This document shows, in pieces, positions 6,474 through 12,858 of a stretch of 13,244 bases of DNA. The stretch comes from Terriglobales bacterium. GTDB lineage: Bacteria; Acidobacteriota; Terriglobia; Terriglobales; Acidobacteriaceae. The first letter of the stretch is position 1. Every line of letters starts with the position of its first letter. Position numbers and translations under genes: made by a program. Location of the stretch: positions 1 to 13,244 of the forward strand of contig JASHXK010000267.1 in assembly GCA_030043575.1 (NCBI GenBank), given 5' to 3'. Under the pieces are notes generated by a model. The model searched no databases and was not told the DNA's origin. It saw nothing but the letters and a program-made list of their open reading frames with translations.

Positions 6474-6513
6474 GTGATTCGGTGGTGATTCGTTCTGCGA
6501 ACCACCGGATCAC
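6474..6513. other. Long stem-loop upstream of truA
   Basis: GTGATTCGGTGG (6474-6485) pairs with CCACCGGATCAC (6502-6513) over 12 positions with one T-G wobble. An inner TTCG/CGAA stem (6489-6492 and 6498-6501) follows a 3-nt bulge, leaving a 5-nt loop. No T-run follows on either strand, so it is not a typical terminator. It may be a leader RNA structure or a mobile palindromic repeat. Confidence 0.55.
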
Positions 6514-6629
6514 GGGGCAAAAACGTTAGTATAGCTGACACCTTACTGCGACAAGTGGCCCCTTTACATAGCTTTACACTGCTTAACAGATCGAGCAGGT
6601 TGGTCGGGAAATCTCTATATTGAGAGACT

Positions 6630-7421
6630 ATGCGCCGCAATCTGAAAATCACACTGGCTTATGACGGCTCGGAGTTTCACGGATGGCAGATCCAGCCGGG
6701 CGTGCCCACCGTGCAAGGTACGCTCGCCGATTGTCTGCAGCGGATCACTGGAGAAGATGTGCTGCCGCAAGGATCGGGACGCACTGACGCCGGAGTTCAT
6801 GCCTTGGCGCAGGTGGCTTCGGTGCAGCTGGAAAGTGCGATCCCGGAGAAGAACCTCGTCATCGCGTTGAATGATGCGCTGCCGCCGTCGGTGCGGGTGA
6901 ATTCGGTTGAGGTTGTGCGGGATGGCTTTCACGCACGGCACTCGGCAAAGGCCAAGACCTATCGTTATCGGATTTACCGCGGAGATATTTGTCCGCCGTT
7001 TCTGGCGCGATATGTTCACCACGATCCTTATCCGATGGATGAAGAGTCAGTCATCCGCGCCTCCGAGCAGGTGGTCGGCACGCACGATTTCACGTCATTC
7101 GCCGCGTCCGATCCGGACCGGAGCGCGCGCATGGAAGACATAGCGCACGACGACAGCGCTTCCCATTCTGGAAAACTGGACAATGTTCGCACCATTCACT
7201 CCTCGTTGTGGGCGCGCACCAAGGACGAATTGGTCTACACTGTGCGAGGCGACGGATTTCTGCACCACATGGTGCGCAATCTGATCGGAACATTTCTGCT
7301 CGTCGGCAAGGGTTCGCTGCACATCGGCGACGTGCCAACCATCCTGGAAGCCCGCAATCGCAGTGCCGCCGGACCTACGGCTGCCGCTTGCGGTTTGTAT
7401 CTGGTCAGCGTGGAGTATTAA
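6630..7421 (+). CDS. truA: tRNA pseudouridine(38-40) synthase TruA
   Basis: A 263-residue cytoplasmic enzyme that isomerises uridines 38-40 in the tRNA anticodon arm. The N-terminal LAYDGSEFHGWQ (9-20) and the catalytic block GSGRTDAGVHALAQV (48-62), with the nucleophile Asp53, are diagnostic. Further family motifs are KTYRYRI (near 109-115), GTHDFTSFAA and the C-terminal DGFLHHMVRNLIGTFLLVGKG. The length is typical. A polar stretch of about 15 residues (DIAHDDSASHSGKLD) between the DFTSF and RTI segments is slightly longer than in enterobacterial TruA. The ribosome binding site is weak (GAGAG, 4-5 nt before ATG). A composite repeat element begins 20 bp after the stop, and the next gene on the same strand is the aldehyde dehydrogenase, with no obvious functional link. 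Confidence 0.96.
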   Translation: MRRNLKITLAYDGSEFHGWQIQPGVPTVQGTLADCLQRITGEDVLPQGSGRTDAGVHALAQVASVQLESAIPEKNLVIALNDALPPSVRVNSVEVVRDGFHARHSAKAKTYRYRIYRGDICPPFLARYVHHDPYPMDEESVIRASEQVVGTHDFTSFAASDPDRSARMEDIAHDDSASHSGKLDNVRTIHSSLWARTKDELVYTVRGDGFLHHMVRNLIGTFLLVGKGSLHIGDVPTILEARNRSAAGPTAAACGLYLVSVEY

Positions 7422-7440
7422 AGAAACTGACGGTCAGACT

Positions 7441-7585
7441 GGGTGGAGCGCGCCTTCAGGCGTGCATAATTTCGTAGCGATTAAGAATTGCGCTTTAGCG
7501 CCTGAGGTAAACGGGTTTTGACCTCAGTGGCTAAAGCCGGTAGTTTTCGGTTGTCGCAATGCACCGCTGAAGCGATGCTCCACCC
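7441..7585. repeat. Composite palindromic REP-doublet-like element, copy 1 (145 bp)
   Basis: The ends are perfect 9-bp inverted repeats, GGGTGGAGC (7441-7449) and GCTCCACCC (7577-7585). Each end runs into a hairpin with a TTCA loop: GCGCGCC/GGCGTGC on the left and, on the minus strand, GCATCGC/GCGGTGC on the right. The centre has a second inverted pair: CTTTAGC and CTGAGGT (7493-7499, 7502-7508) against ACCTCAG and GCTAAAG (7521-7527, 7530-7536). The same four-part layout recurs at 10058-10194. It fills the space between truA and the aldehyde dehydrogenase gene, ending 26 bp before the latter's ATG. Confidence 0.8.
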
Positions 7586-7611
7586 GACCGCTTGAATAGT
7601 GGGCCTACACC

Positions 7612-9189
7612 ATGGTAACCGACGCAAAAATCGCAAGCGCTGCAACTCTCGTCAGCACCAATCCCGCCACCGGCGAAGTCCTGGCCGAGCTGCAATGCGC
7701 CTCGCCTGAGGACGTCCGCAACGCGCTCCTGCGTGCCAAAGCGGCTCAACCGCGATGGCAGGCTATGTCCGTTCGCGATCGCATTGCCATTCTGCGCAAA
7801 TTTCAGCGGCTGCTGAGCCAGCGCCGGGACTCCGTTGCTCAACTGATTTGCCGTGAGGTTGGCAAGCCCACGGCCGAAGCCTTGGCGACCGAAGTTCTGG
7901 TGGTGCTGGATGCTACTGAGTTCTGTATTCGCCACGCGCACCGATTCCTGCGCGAGAAGCCGGTGCCGCACGGCAACATTCTGATGAACATCAAGCGCGG
8001 CAAGCTGGTGCGCGAGCCGTACGGCGTGATCGGCATCATCGCGCCGTGGAATTACCCGTTCTCCACGCCGGCCAGCGAGACTCTAGCCGCCCTCGTGACC
8101 GGCAATGCGGTTGTGCTCAAGCCGTCCGAGCTCACTCCACTGATTGCGCTGGAGCTCGAGCGCCTGTTTCGCGATGCGGGGCTCGATCCCGACCTGTTCC
8201 AGGTGATGGTCGGCGAAGGGCCAACCGGAGCGGCGCTGGTCGAATCGCCGGTCGACAAGCTGATCTTCACCGGCAGCGTGGCAACCGGAAAGCGCGTTGC
8301 CGAATCCGCCGCGCAACGGCTGCTGCCGGTCGTCCTGGAGTTGGGCGGCAAGGACCCAATGATCGTGCTGGAAGACGCCAATCTGGAGGTCACGACCAGC
8401 GGCGCCCTTTGGGGTGCGTTCATGAACGCCGGCCAGACGTGTCTCTCGGTCGAGCGCTGTTATGTGCAGCGCAGCCTGTACGCGCCGTTTCTGGAAATGT
8501 GCCGCAAAAAGATCGGCAAGCTGCGCGTGGGCAACGGCATCGGCTCCGAGGCCGAAATTGGCCCGATGATTCATGAGCGCCAGCTGAGGATTGTCGAGGA
8601 GCACGTCAACGATGCTGTTGCGCGTGGCGCCCGCGTGCTGGCTGGTGGACGCCGGCTGAGCGAGATCGGTCCCAACTACTACGCTCCCACGCTGCTTGCT
8701 GACGTGACCAACGACATGCGGATTATGCAGGAGGAGACATTTGGCCCGGTGCTGCCGGTGGCGCCCTTCGATACCGATGACGACGCCGTCCGGCTCGCCA
8801 ACGACAGCGATTTCGGCCTCGCAGCCAGCGTGTGGACGCGCAATCGCCGCCGCGGCGAAGCTGTAGCCGCGCGCATCAAGGCGGGGACGGTCATGCTGAA
8901 CGATATGATCTCGTCGTTTGGCATCGCCGATGCGCCGCACGGCGGCGTCAAGCAAAGCGGCATCGGCCGCACCCATGGCGAGCTGGGAATGCAGGAAATG
9001 GTGCAGGTGAAATACATCAACGTTGACCTGGTTCCCGGCGTCCCGAAGCCGTGGTGGTTTGGCTACGGCAAGCGCTACCAGCAGCAGATGGACGGGCTGG
9101 TCAACTTCCTGTTTGGCCGGAACTGGATCGCGAAGTTGAAGGGTGGCTTGTGGTCGATGGGATTGTTGCGGCGCTCGAGCAGGATCTAA
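7612..9189 (+). CDS. NAD(P)-dependent aldehyde dehydrogenase
   Basis: A 525-residue soluble ALDH-superfamily enzyme that oxidises an aldehyde to the acid. Key residues are in order: PWNYP (145-149, oxyanion Asn147), the cofactor-binding Lys170 in VLKPSE, the Rossmann loop GSVATGK (221-227), the general base Glu243 in LELGGKDP, the nucleophile Cys277 in NAGQTCLSVER, and EETFGPV (374-380). The family core ends near residue 470. It is followed by about 55 extra residues (PGVPKPWWFGYGKRY, then an aromatic and basic segment to LLRRSSRI) that could form an amphipathic or membrane-touching tail; this is inference. The physiological aldehyde cannot be read from the sequence. The ATG at 7612 lacks a strong ribosome binding site. 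A composite repeat lies directly upstream, so the promoter may overlap it or the gene may be read from truA. Confidence 0.95.
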   Translation: MVTDAKIASAATLVSTNPATGEVLAELQCASPEDVRNALLRAKAAQPRWQAMSVRDRIAILRKFQRLLSQRRDSVAQLICREVGKPTAEALATEVLVVLDATEFCIRHAHRFLREKPVPHGNILMNIKRGKLVREPYGVIGIIAPWNYPFSTPASETLAALVTGNAVVLKPSELTPLIALELERLFRDAGLDPDLFQVMVGEGPTGAALVESPVDKLIFTGSVATGKRVAESAAQRLLPVVLELGGKDPMIVLEDANLEVTTSGALWGAFMNAGQTCLSVERCYVQRSLYAPFLEMCRKKIGKLRVGNGIGSEAEIGPMIHERQLRIVEEHVNDAVARGARVLAGGRRLSEIGPNYYAPTLLADVTNDMRIMQEETFGPVLPVAPFDTDDDAVRLANDSDFGLAASVWTRNRRRGEAVAARIKAGTVMLNDMISSFGIADAPHGGVKQSGIGRTHGELGMQEMVQVKYINVDLVPGVPKPWWFGYGKRYQQQMDGLVNFLFGRNWIAKLKGGLWSMGLLRRSSRI

Positions 9190-9611
9190 GGACCTAGCTT
9201 CTCACCAAGTCAAATCTACGCACGCATCCTCACGCCGCGCGTCGACCCCGTCCTCGGCGCAGCGAAGCCCGCTCCCACCTGCGTTGCACGCGCGCCGTCA
9301 GCAGATCGGCCAGGTCGAGATACTTGCGGACCCAGGCTGGGTGACCCGTTTCCTTCTCCAATGCATCGCTCTCAGGACTGACAATTTTTTGCCAAGGGTC
9401 GCCCCGGTTCTCGCTATTTCCCCCTTCGGTTCGCCCCCGGAACTTTAGTATGAACGGCAAGATTCCCTTCCCCCGAATACGGCATATATGGCGTTAGATG
9501 GCGCGATTGCCATGCGGTTTGCTTCCCCTTAAGCCCAAGCTGGTGTTAATGTTTGCCACCCCTGGCCTCTAAGTCGTTGCGATCTCGGGCACAACAGCGG
9601 ATACTGCCAAT
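9190..9611. other. 422-bp space between aldehyde dehydrogenase and the cysteine-rich protein
   Basis: The only candidate gene is a doubtful minus-strand ORF at 9230-9460. From 9461 to 9611 the sequence is more AT-rich and has no gene; it probably holds the promoter of the gene at 9612, but I cannot pick a convincing -35/-10 pair. No terminator hairpin with a T-run is seen after the dehydrogenase. Confidence 0.5.
9230..9460 (-). CDS. Possible small basic protein, TTG start (doubtful)
   Basis: A 76-codon frame on the minus strand that would start at a TTG. A purine-rich stretch, GGGGGAAGGGAATC, lies directly upstream and could serve as a ribosome binding site. The middle and end (SPESDALEKETGHPAWVRKY, then LDLADLLTARVQRRWERASL) look like natural amphipathic helices with GC-rich third codon positions typical of neighbouring genes. 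The end is strongly Arg-rich. Against it: the non-ATG start, short length, no recognised domain, and an open frame on the other strand. It could be a remnant of a degraded gene. Confidence 0.27.
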   Translation of the reverse strand: MPFILKFRGRTEGGNSENRGDPWQKIVSPESDALEKETGHPAWVRKYLDLADLLTARVQRRWERASLRRGRGRRAA

Positions 9612-9956
9612 ATGCCCGAGGCAGCCGAGCGGCAGGCTCCGCAACTAGCCAAGCACAAAGTGAAGTACAAGCAGGCGTTTCAGCGCGCCTGCAACGAAAA
9701 GGACGAAAAAGGCAAGATCTGCGGCGGTCATCTCAAGCGCTGGTTCTACATGGCCGACGTCCGGGAGCAGGCCTGCGGCGATGTGCGGCAGGCCCTCGGC
9801 GACAAGGCGGAAATTTACCGCTGCGAGCATTGCCGGACGCTGTACCTGCCCAGCGACGAAGAGCCGCGGGGACGAAACGTTGCGGGATTGGGCAAGCAGT
9901 CGGTATTCGGGTTGACCCTCACGTCTAAGCCCGGCGAAGAAAAAGACAAACAATGA
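9612..9956 (+). CDS. Small cysteine-rich, probably zinc-binding protein
   Basis: A 114-residue hydrophilic protein with no signal peptide or membrane segment. Five cysteines (27, 37, 55, 71, 74) and His40 are arranged as AC-N9-CGGH, then EQAC and YRCEHCRTLYLP. The CxxC at 71-74, with Cys27/Cys37, suggests a zinc-ribbon-like knuckle. The GGHLKRWFYM segment between the cysteines is striking and may be the functional core. The N-terminus is Lys/Gln-rich and the last 25 residues are polar and probably disordered. It stands alone, separated from neighbours by about 420 and 305 bp. I do not recognise a named family; conserved proteins of unknown function of this type, or an accessory factor of nucleic-acid metabolism, are possible. 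The ATG at 9612 is the best start; the ribosome binding site is weak. Confidence 0.72.
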   Translation: MPEAAERQAPQLAKHKVKYKQAFQRACNEKDEKGKICGGHLKRWFYMADVREQACGDVRQALGDKAEIYRCEHCRTLYLPSDEEPRGRNVAGLGKQSVFGLTLTSKPGEEKDKQ

Positions 9957-10057
9957 GTTTTGTGATGCCTGAGCTCCAGACGTTTACACCATACTTAGAA
10001 GCCTGAAATGTAAAGTAGCTGTAACCGCTGCTTGGGTGGATAATCTATAAAGACATC

Positions 10058-10194
10058 GGGTGGAGCACTGCTTCAGCGGTGCATTTCGATATAAGGAAAT
10101 CGGTTCCGGCTTTAGCCGCTGAGGTAACTACCGCAGGCGCTGAAGCCCGCTGTTAGATTCATATAATCTGCACGTCTGAAGACGCGCGCCACCC
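10058..10194. repeat. Composite palindromic REP-doublet-like element, copy 2 (137 bp)
   Basis: The left end is GGGTGGAGC (10058-10066) and the right end, on the minus strand, is GGGTGGCGC (from 10194). Each leads into a 7-bp stem with a TTCA loop: GCACTGC/GCGGTGC on the left and GCGCGTC/GACGTGC on the right. The inner units are CGGC-TTTA-GCCG followed by CTGAGGTA (10107-10126), and an inverted relative between about 10128 and 10150 (GGCTTCAGCGCCTGCGGTA on the minus strand). It has the same order of parts as 7441-7585, with many stem changes that keep pairing. Confidence 0.8.
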
Positions 10195-10220
10195 AGGATG
10201 TACTGAACTTCCGCCAAGAC

Positions 10221-10242
10221 TCCGACGTTGTGGGACGTCGGA
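10221..10242 (+). promoter_or_regulatory. 8-bp stem-loop in the leader of the DRE-TIM enzyme gene
   Basis: TCCGACGT (10221-10228) and ACGTCGGA (10235-10242) are exact reverse complements around a 6-nt loop. The stem ends 19 nt before the GTG start and 6 nt before the likely ribosome binding site. No T-run follows, so it is not a terminator. It could be an operator, a leader hairpin affecting translation, or another dispersed palindrome. Confidence 0.45.
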
Positions 10243-10261
10243 CAATGTGGGGTGACAACCA

Positions 10262-11530
10262 GTGTCGGCAAACGTTTCTGAGCTGATTTACGACTGGAAC
10301 AGGATCTACGCCCAGTCGATGATTCCGGCTGGCCGGGTTTTGCTGAATGACGAATCGCTGCGCGACGGCCTGCAATCACCCTCGGTCCGCGACCCCTCCA
10401 TCGAAGAGAAGATCGAGATCCTTCACCTGATGGAAGCCATCGGGATCAACATGCTCGACATCGGCCTTCCCGGTGCCGGCCCGCGCGCACAGACCCACTG
10501 CGAAGCGCTGGCGCGAGAAATTGGCCGCGCCAAACTGAAAATCAAGCCCAACTGCGCGGCCCGCACCCATCAGAACGACATTCGCCCGGTCGCCGAAATT
10601 GTTGAAGCCACCGGCGTTCCCGTCGAAGCCGCAACCTTCATTGGCTCCAGCCCTATCCGCCGCTACACGGAAGACTGGACCGACGACTTTCTGCTGCGCA
10701 CCACGGAAAACGCGGTGAAGTACGCGGTCGGACTCGGTCTTGACGTCATGTACGTGACCGAGGACACCACGCGCTGCGACCGCGAAACCATCAAGCGGCT
10801 TTACAGCACCGCGATCAGCTGCGGCGCCAAAGCCATCGTCATCTGCGACACCACCGGACATGCCACGCCCATGGGCGTGGTCGCGCTCATGCACTTCGTG
10901 ATCGACGAGGTCGTAAGGCCATCAGGCGAAAAGATTCGCGTCGAGTGGCATGGCCACTGCGATCGCGGCCTGGCGGTCGCGAACTCCCTTGCGGCACTGG
11001 TTGCGGGAGCAGAAGTGGTTCACGCGACGGCCATCGGCATCGGCGAGCGCGTCGGCAACACGCAGATGGATCAGATGCTGGTCAATCTGAAGCTCATGGC
11101 TATCGAGCCCTGGGCCAGTCAGGACCTGACCAAGCTCAAGGAGTATTGCGACGCGGTCTCGAAAGCCACTGGTGTGCCGATTCCGAAGAACTACCCCGTT
11201 GTGGGAGATGACGCCTTCCGCACCGGCACAGGCGTTCACGCCGCCGCCGTCATCAAAGCCTACCGCAAGAAGGATGACATGCTGGCTGATAGCATCTACT
11301 CCGGCGTGCCGGCGCATTTTTTTGGCATGGAGCAGGTGATCGAAATCGGTCCTATGAGCGGCAAGTCGAACGTCCAATATTGGCTGGAGAAACACGAGAT
11401 TCCCGTGACCGACGAGCTGGTCGACCGCATCTTCCAGCGCGCCAAGGAATCGGACCGCATGCTCACCGACGAGGAGATCATGGAAACGGTCACCGCAGCG
11501 AATGGGGTGAAGGCGGAGTTGGCGTCGTAG
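10262..11530 (+). CDS. DRE-TIM metallolyase, LeuA/HMG-CoA-lyase-like
   Basis: A 422-residue cytoplasmic TIM-barrel enzyme that makes or breaks a C-C bond next to a carboxylate or acyl-CoA. Metal-site signatures are clear: ESLRDGLQSPS (31-41, metal ligand Asp35) and HGHCDRG (230-236, His230/His232). GIGERVGNTQMDQ (259-271) and GTGVHAAAV (322-330) are typical of the isopropylmalate/homocitrate/citramalate synthase side. DGLQ rather than DGEQ in the first motif is reminiscent of HMG-CoA lyase. There is no long LeuA regulatory domain (full LeuA is about 500 or more residues), so feedback-regulated leucine synthesis is less likely. The exact substrate is open. The GTG at 10262 follows GGGGTGA by 6 nt; an in-frame ATG at 10319 is the alternative start. 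A peptidase gene begins 50 bp downstream with no terminator between, suggesting an operon. Confidence 0.88.
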   Translation: MSANVSELIYDWNRIYAQSMIPAGRVLLNDESLRDGLQSPSVRDPSIEEKIEILHLMEAIGINMLDIGLPGAGPRAQTHCEALAREIGRAKLKIKPNCAARTHQNDIRPVAEIVEATGVPVEAATFIGSSPIRRYTEDWTDDFLLRTTENAVKYAVGLGLDVMYVTEDTTRCDRETIKRLYSTAISCGAKAIVICDTTGHATPMGVVALMHFVIDEVVRPSGEKIRVEWHGHCDRGLAVANSLAALVAGAEVVHATAIGIGERVGNTQMDQMLVNLKLMAIEPWASQDLTKLKEYCDAVSKATGVPIPKNYPVVGDDAFRTGTGVHAAAVIKAYRKKDDMLADSIYSGVPAHFFGMEQVIEIGPMSGKSNVQYWLEKHEIPVTDELVDRIFQRAKESDRMLTDEEIMETVTAANGVKAELAS

Positions 11531-11580
11531 CCTTAGCTCTTCTCTCCACTTCTCCGCCGTATTACCATGGAACATCCTCC

Positions 11581-12858
11581 ATGGCCCCGCTCCCGCCAGT
11601 CCGCGTTACTTCCGCAGAAGCAGCCTCCATCAGCGAATCGCGCGCCTTGCGCTCGGCGCAGCAGCAGGTCTCACGCATCGCCGAGCTGCGTCGCGTGCAC
11701 GACGCCTTTGCCTGGTTTCGCGCGCACGCGCGTGACCTGGAAGAGCTCCAGCTGGAAGTGACTTCCATTCCGTCGCCGCCGTGGGGGGAAGGCGCGCGTA
11801 GCGAGTGGCTGGCGCAGCGGTTCACGGCGATTGGCCTGTCCGATGTACATCGCGACGAGCTAGGCAATGTCCTCGGCATTCGGCCGGGCGTCGATCCCAG
11901 CGCTCCCTTCATTGCGCTCAGCGCGCACATCGATACCGTGTTTCCCGCAGGTACACCGACGCATGTGCGCCGCGACAGCGGCAAGCTCTACGGTCCCGGC
12001 GTCTCCGACAATTCCTCCGGCATCGTCGCCTTGCTGGCCATGGCGAGCGCGATCCAAGCGGTCGGGCTGGCCAATACTGCGCCGATTCTGTTTATTGGCG
12101 ATGTCGGCGAAGAGGGCGAAGGCGATCTCCGCGGCATGCGGCACATCTATCGGCAGCCACGCTGGTCGGCGACCATCGCTTCGCTGGTGGTGCTGGACGG
12201 CGCGGGCAGCGACACCATCATTGCCGAAGGACTCGGCAGTCGGCGCTACGAAATCATCGTGCGCGGACAGGGCGGCCATTCCTGGAGCGACTTCGGCGTC
12301 GCCAATCCCATCGTGGCGCTGGCCCGCATCATCGACCGCTTCACCCGCACGCCGGTTCCCGTTTCGCCCAAGACGACCTTCAATATTGGCATCATCAACG
12401 GCGGAACGTCGGTGAACTCTATTCCCGAATCCGCGACCATGCGCGTGGACACGCGCTCGGCATCGGTTGACGAGCTGGATCGCCTGGAACGCGCACTGCA
12501 CGAGGCGGTCGATCACGTCATCCCGGAGATTACCGGCCGCAAGAAGCAGGAGCTGCTGACCGCCGAAGTGCGGGTGATCGGCAATCGTCCGGCCGCCGAT
12601 CTGCCGACGGAATCGCAGCTGTTGAAGATGATTCGCGCCGTCGATGCGCAGCTGGAGAATACCGCGCGGATTCAGCGCGCATCCACCGACGCGAACATTC
12701 CACTTTCGCTGGGCCGCGAGGCGATCGCCATCGGCGCGGGCGGCAGTGGCGGCGGAGCCCATACCATCCATGAGTGGTATGACCCCAGCGGCCGCGATCT
12801 CGGGCTAAAACGAATTCTGCTGCTCACGCTGGCGTTGAGCGGAGTCGCCGACGAATGA
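11581..12858 (+). CDS. M20-family zinc metallopeptidase (PepT-like)
   Basis: A 425-residue M20/M25/M40-type hydrolase without a signal peptide, so probably cytoplasmic. The co-catalytic metal residues are visible: AHIDTVFP (His116, Asp118), GVSDNSSG (bridging Asp143), GDVGEEGEGD (catalytic Glu177 and ligand Glu178), LDGAG (Asp206) and GGGAHTIHEWY (His394). The dimerisation/lid domain lies between about 215 and 330 and contains GGHSWSDFG. This arrangement fits tripeptidase-like or acyl-amino-acid hydrolases; the exact substrate is unknown. The ATG at 11581 is the only sensible start after the upstream stop, though no clear ribosome binding site precedes it. The N-terminus to about residue 55 is longer than usual and partly helical. 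The stop overlaps the next start in ATGA (12855-12858), indicating translational coupling to an amidohydrolase. Confidence 0.93.
   Translation: MAPLPPVRVTSAEAASISESRALRSAQQQVSRIAELRRVHDAFAWFRAHARDLEELQLEVTSIPSPPWGEGARSEWLAQRFTAIGLSDVHRDELGNVLGIRPGVDPSAPFIALSAHIDTVFPAGTPTHVRRDSGKLYGPGVSDNSSGIVALLAMASAIQAVGLANTAPILFIGDVGEEGEGDLRGMRHIYRQPRWSATIASLVVLDGAGSDTIIAEGLGSRRYEIIVRGQGGHSWSDFGVANPIVALARIIDRFTRTPVPVSPKTTFNIGIINGGTSVNSIPESATMRVDTRSASVDELDRLERALHEAVDHVIPEITGRKKQELLTAEVRVIGNRPAADLPTESQLLKMIRAVDAQLENTARIQRASTDANIPLSLGREAIAIGAGGSGGGAHTIHEWYDPSGRDLGLKRILLLTLALSGVADE

Larger units (their letters stand above)
6225..6629. other. 405-bp divergent intergenic region between efflux protein and truA
   Basis: No credible gene is seen; the ORFs here look like chance frames. 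The region must hold promoters for both divergent genes. It contains two related dyads (6352-6396), an AT-rich palindrome AAATTAATTT (6452-6461), and similar sequences in opposite orientation: TCACCACGGAAGCAC near 6415 and GTGATTCGGTGGTGA at 6474-6488. A long stem-loop lies at 6474-6513. The TCACCACGG-type stretch resembles dispersed intergenic repeats of other bacteria (recollection only). Close to truA, TATATT (6616-6621) could be a -10 box but has no partner -35. Confidence 0.6.
9957..10261. other. 305-bp intergenic region with composite repeat and hairpin
   Basis: No gene is seen. Bases 9957-10057 are plain, with an AT-rich patch (TATAAA at 10046-10051) that could be a -10 box but lacks a clear -35. 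The rest is taken up by the composite element (10058-10194) and an 8-bp stem-loop (10221-10242). GGGGTGA at 10249-10255 is a plausible ribosome binding site for the GTG start at 10262. Confidence 0.6.

Noticed and set aside
6455..6652. 65-residue minus-strand ORF between efflux gene and truA
   Set aside because: It runs through the truA start and a structured repeat region, with no ribosome binding site or recognisable composition.
7441..7585. Element considered as a riboswitch in the leader of the aldehyde dehydrogenase gene
   Set aside because: The same layout recurs before an unrelated gene at 10058, and its overall two-fold symmetry fits a mobile palindromic repeat better than a ligand-binding leader.
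8083..8976. Minus-strand frame of 297 residues opposite the aldehyde dehydrogenase
   Set aside because: Antisense shadow of a gene with all catalytic residues on the plus strand; no motif is seen in the shadow.
11860..12771. Minus-strand frame of 303 residues opposite the M20 peptidase
   Set aside because: Antisense shadow; the plus-strand protein has the full metal-binding set.
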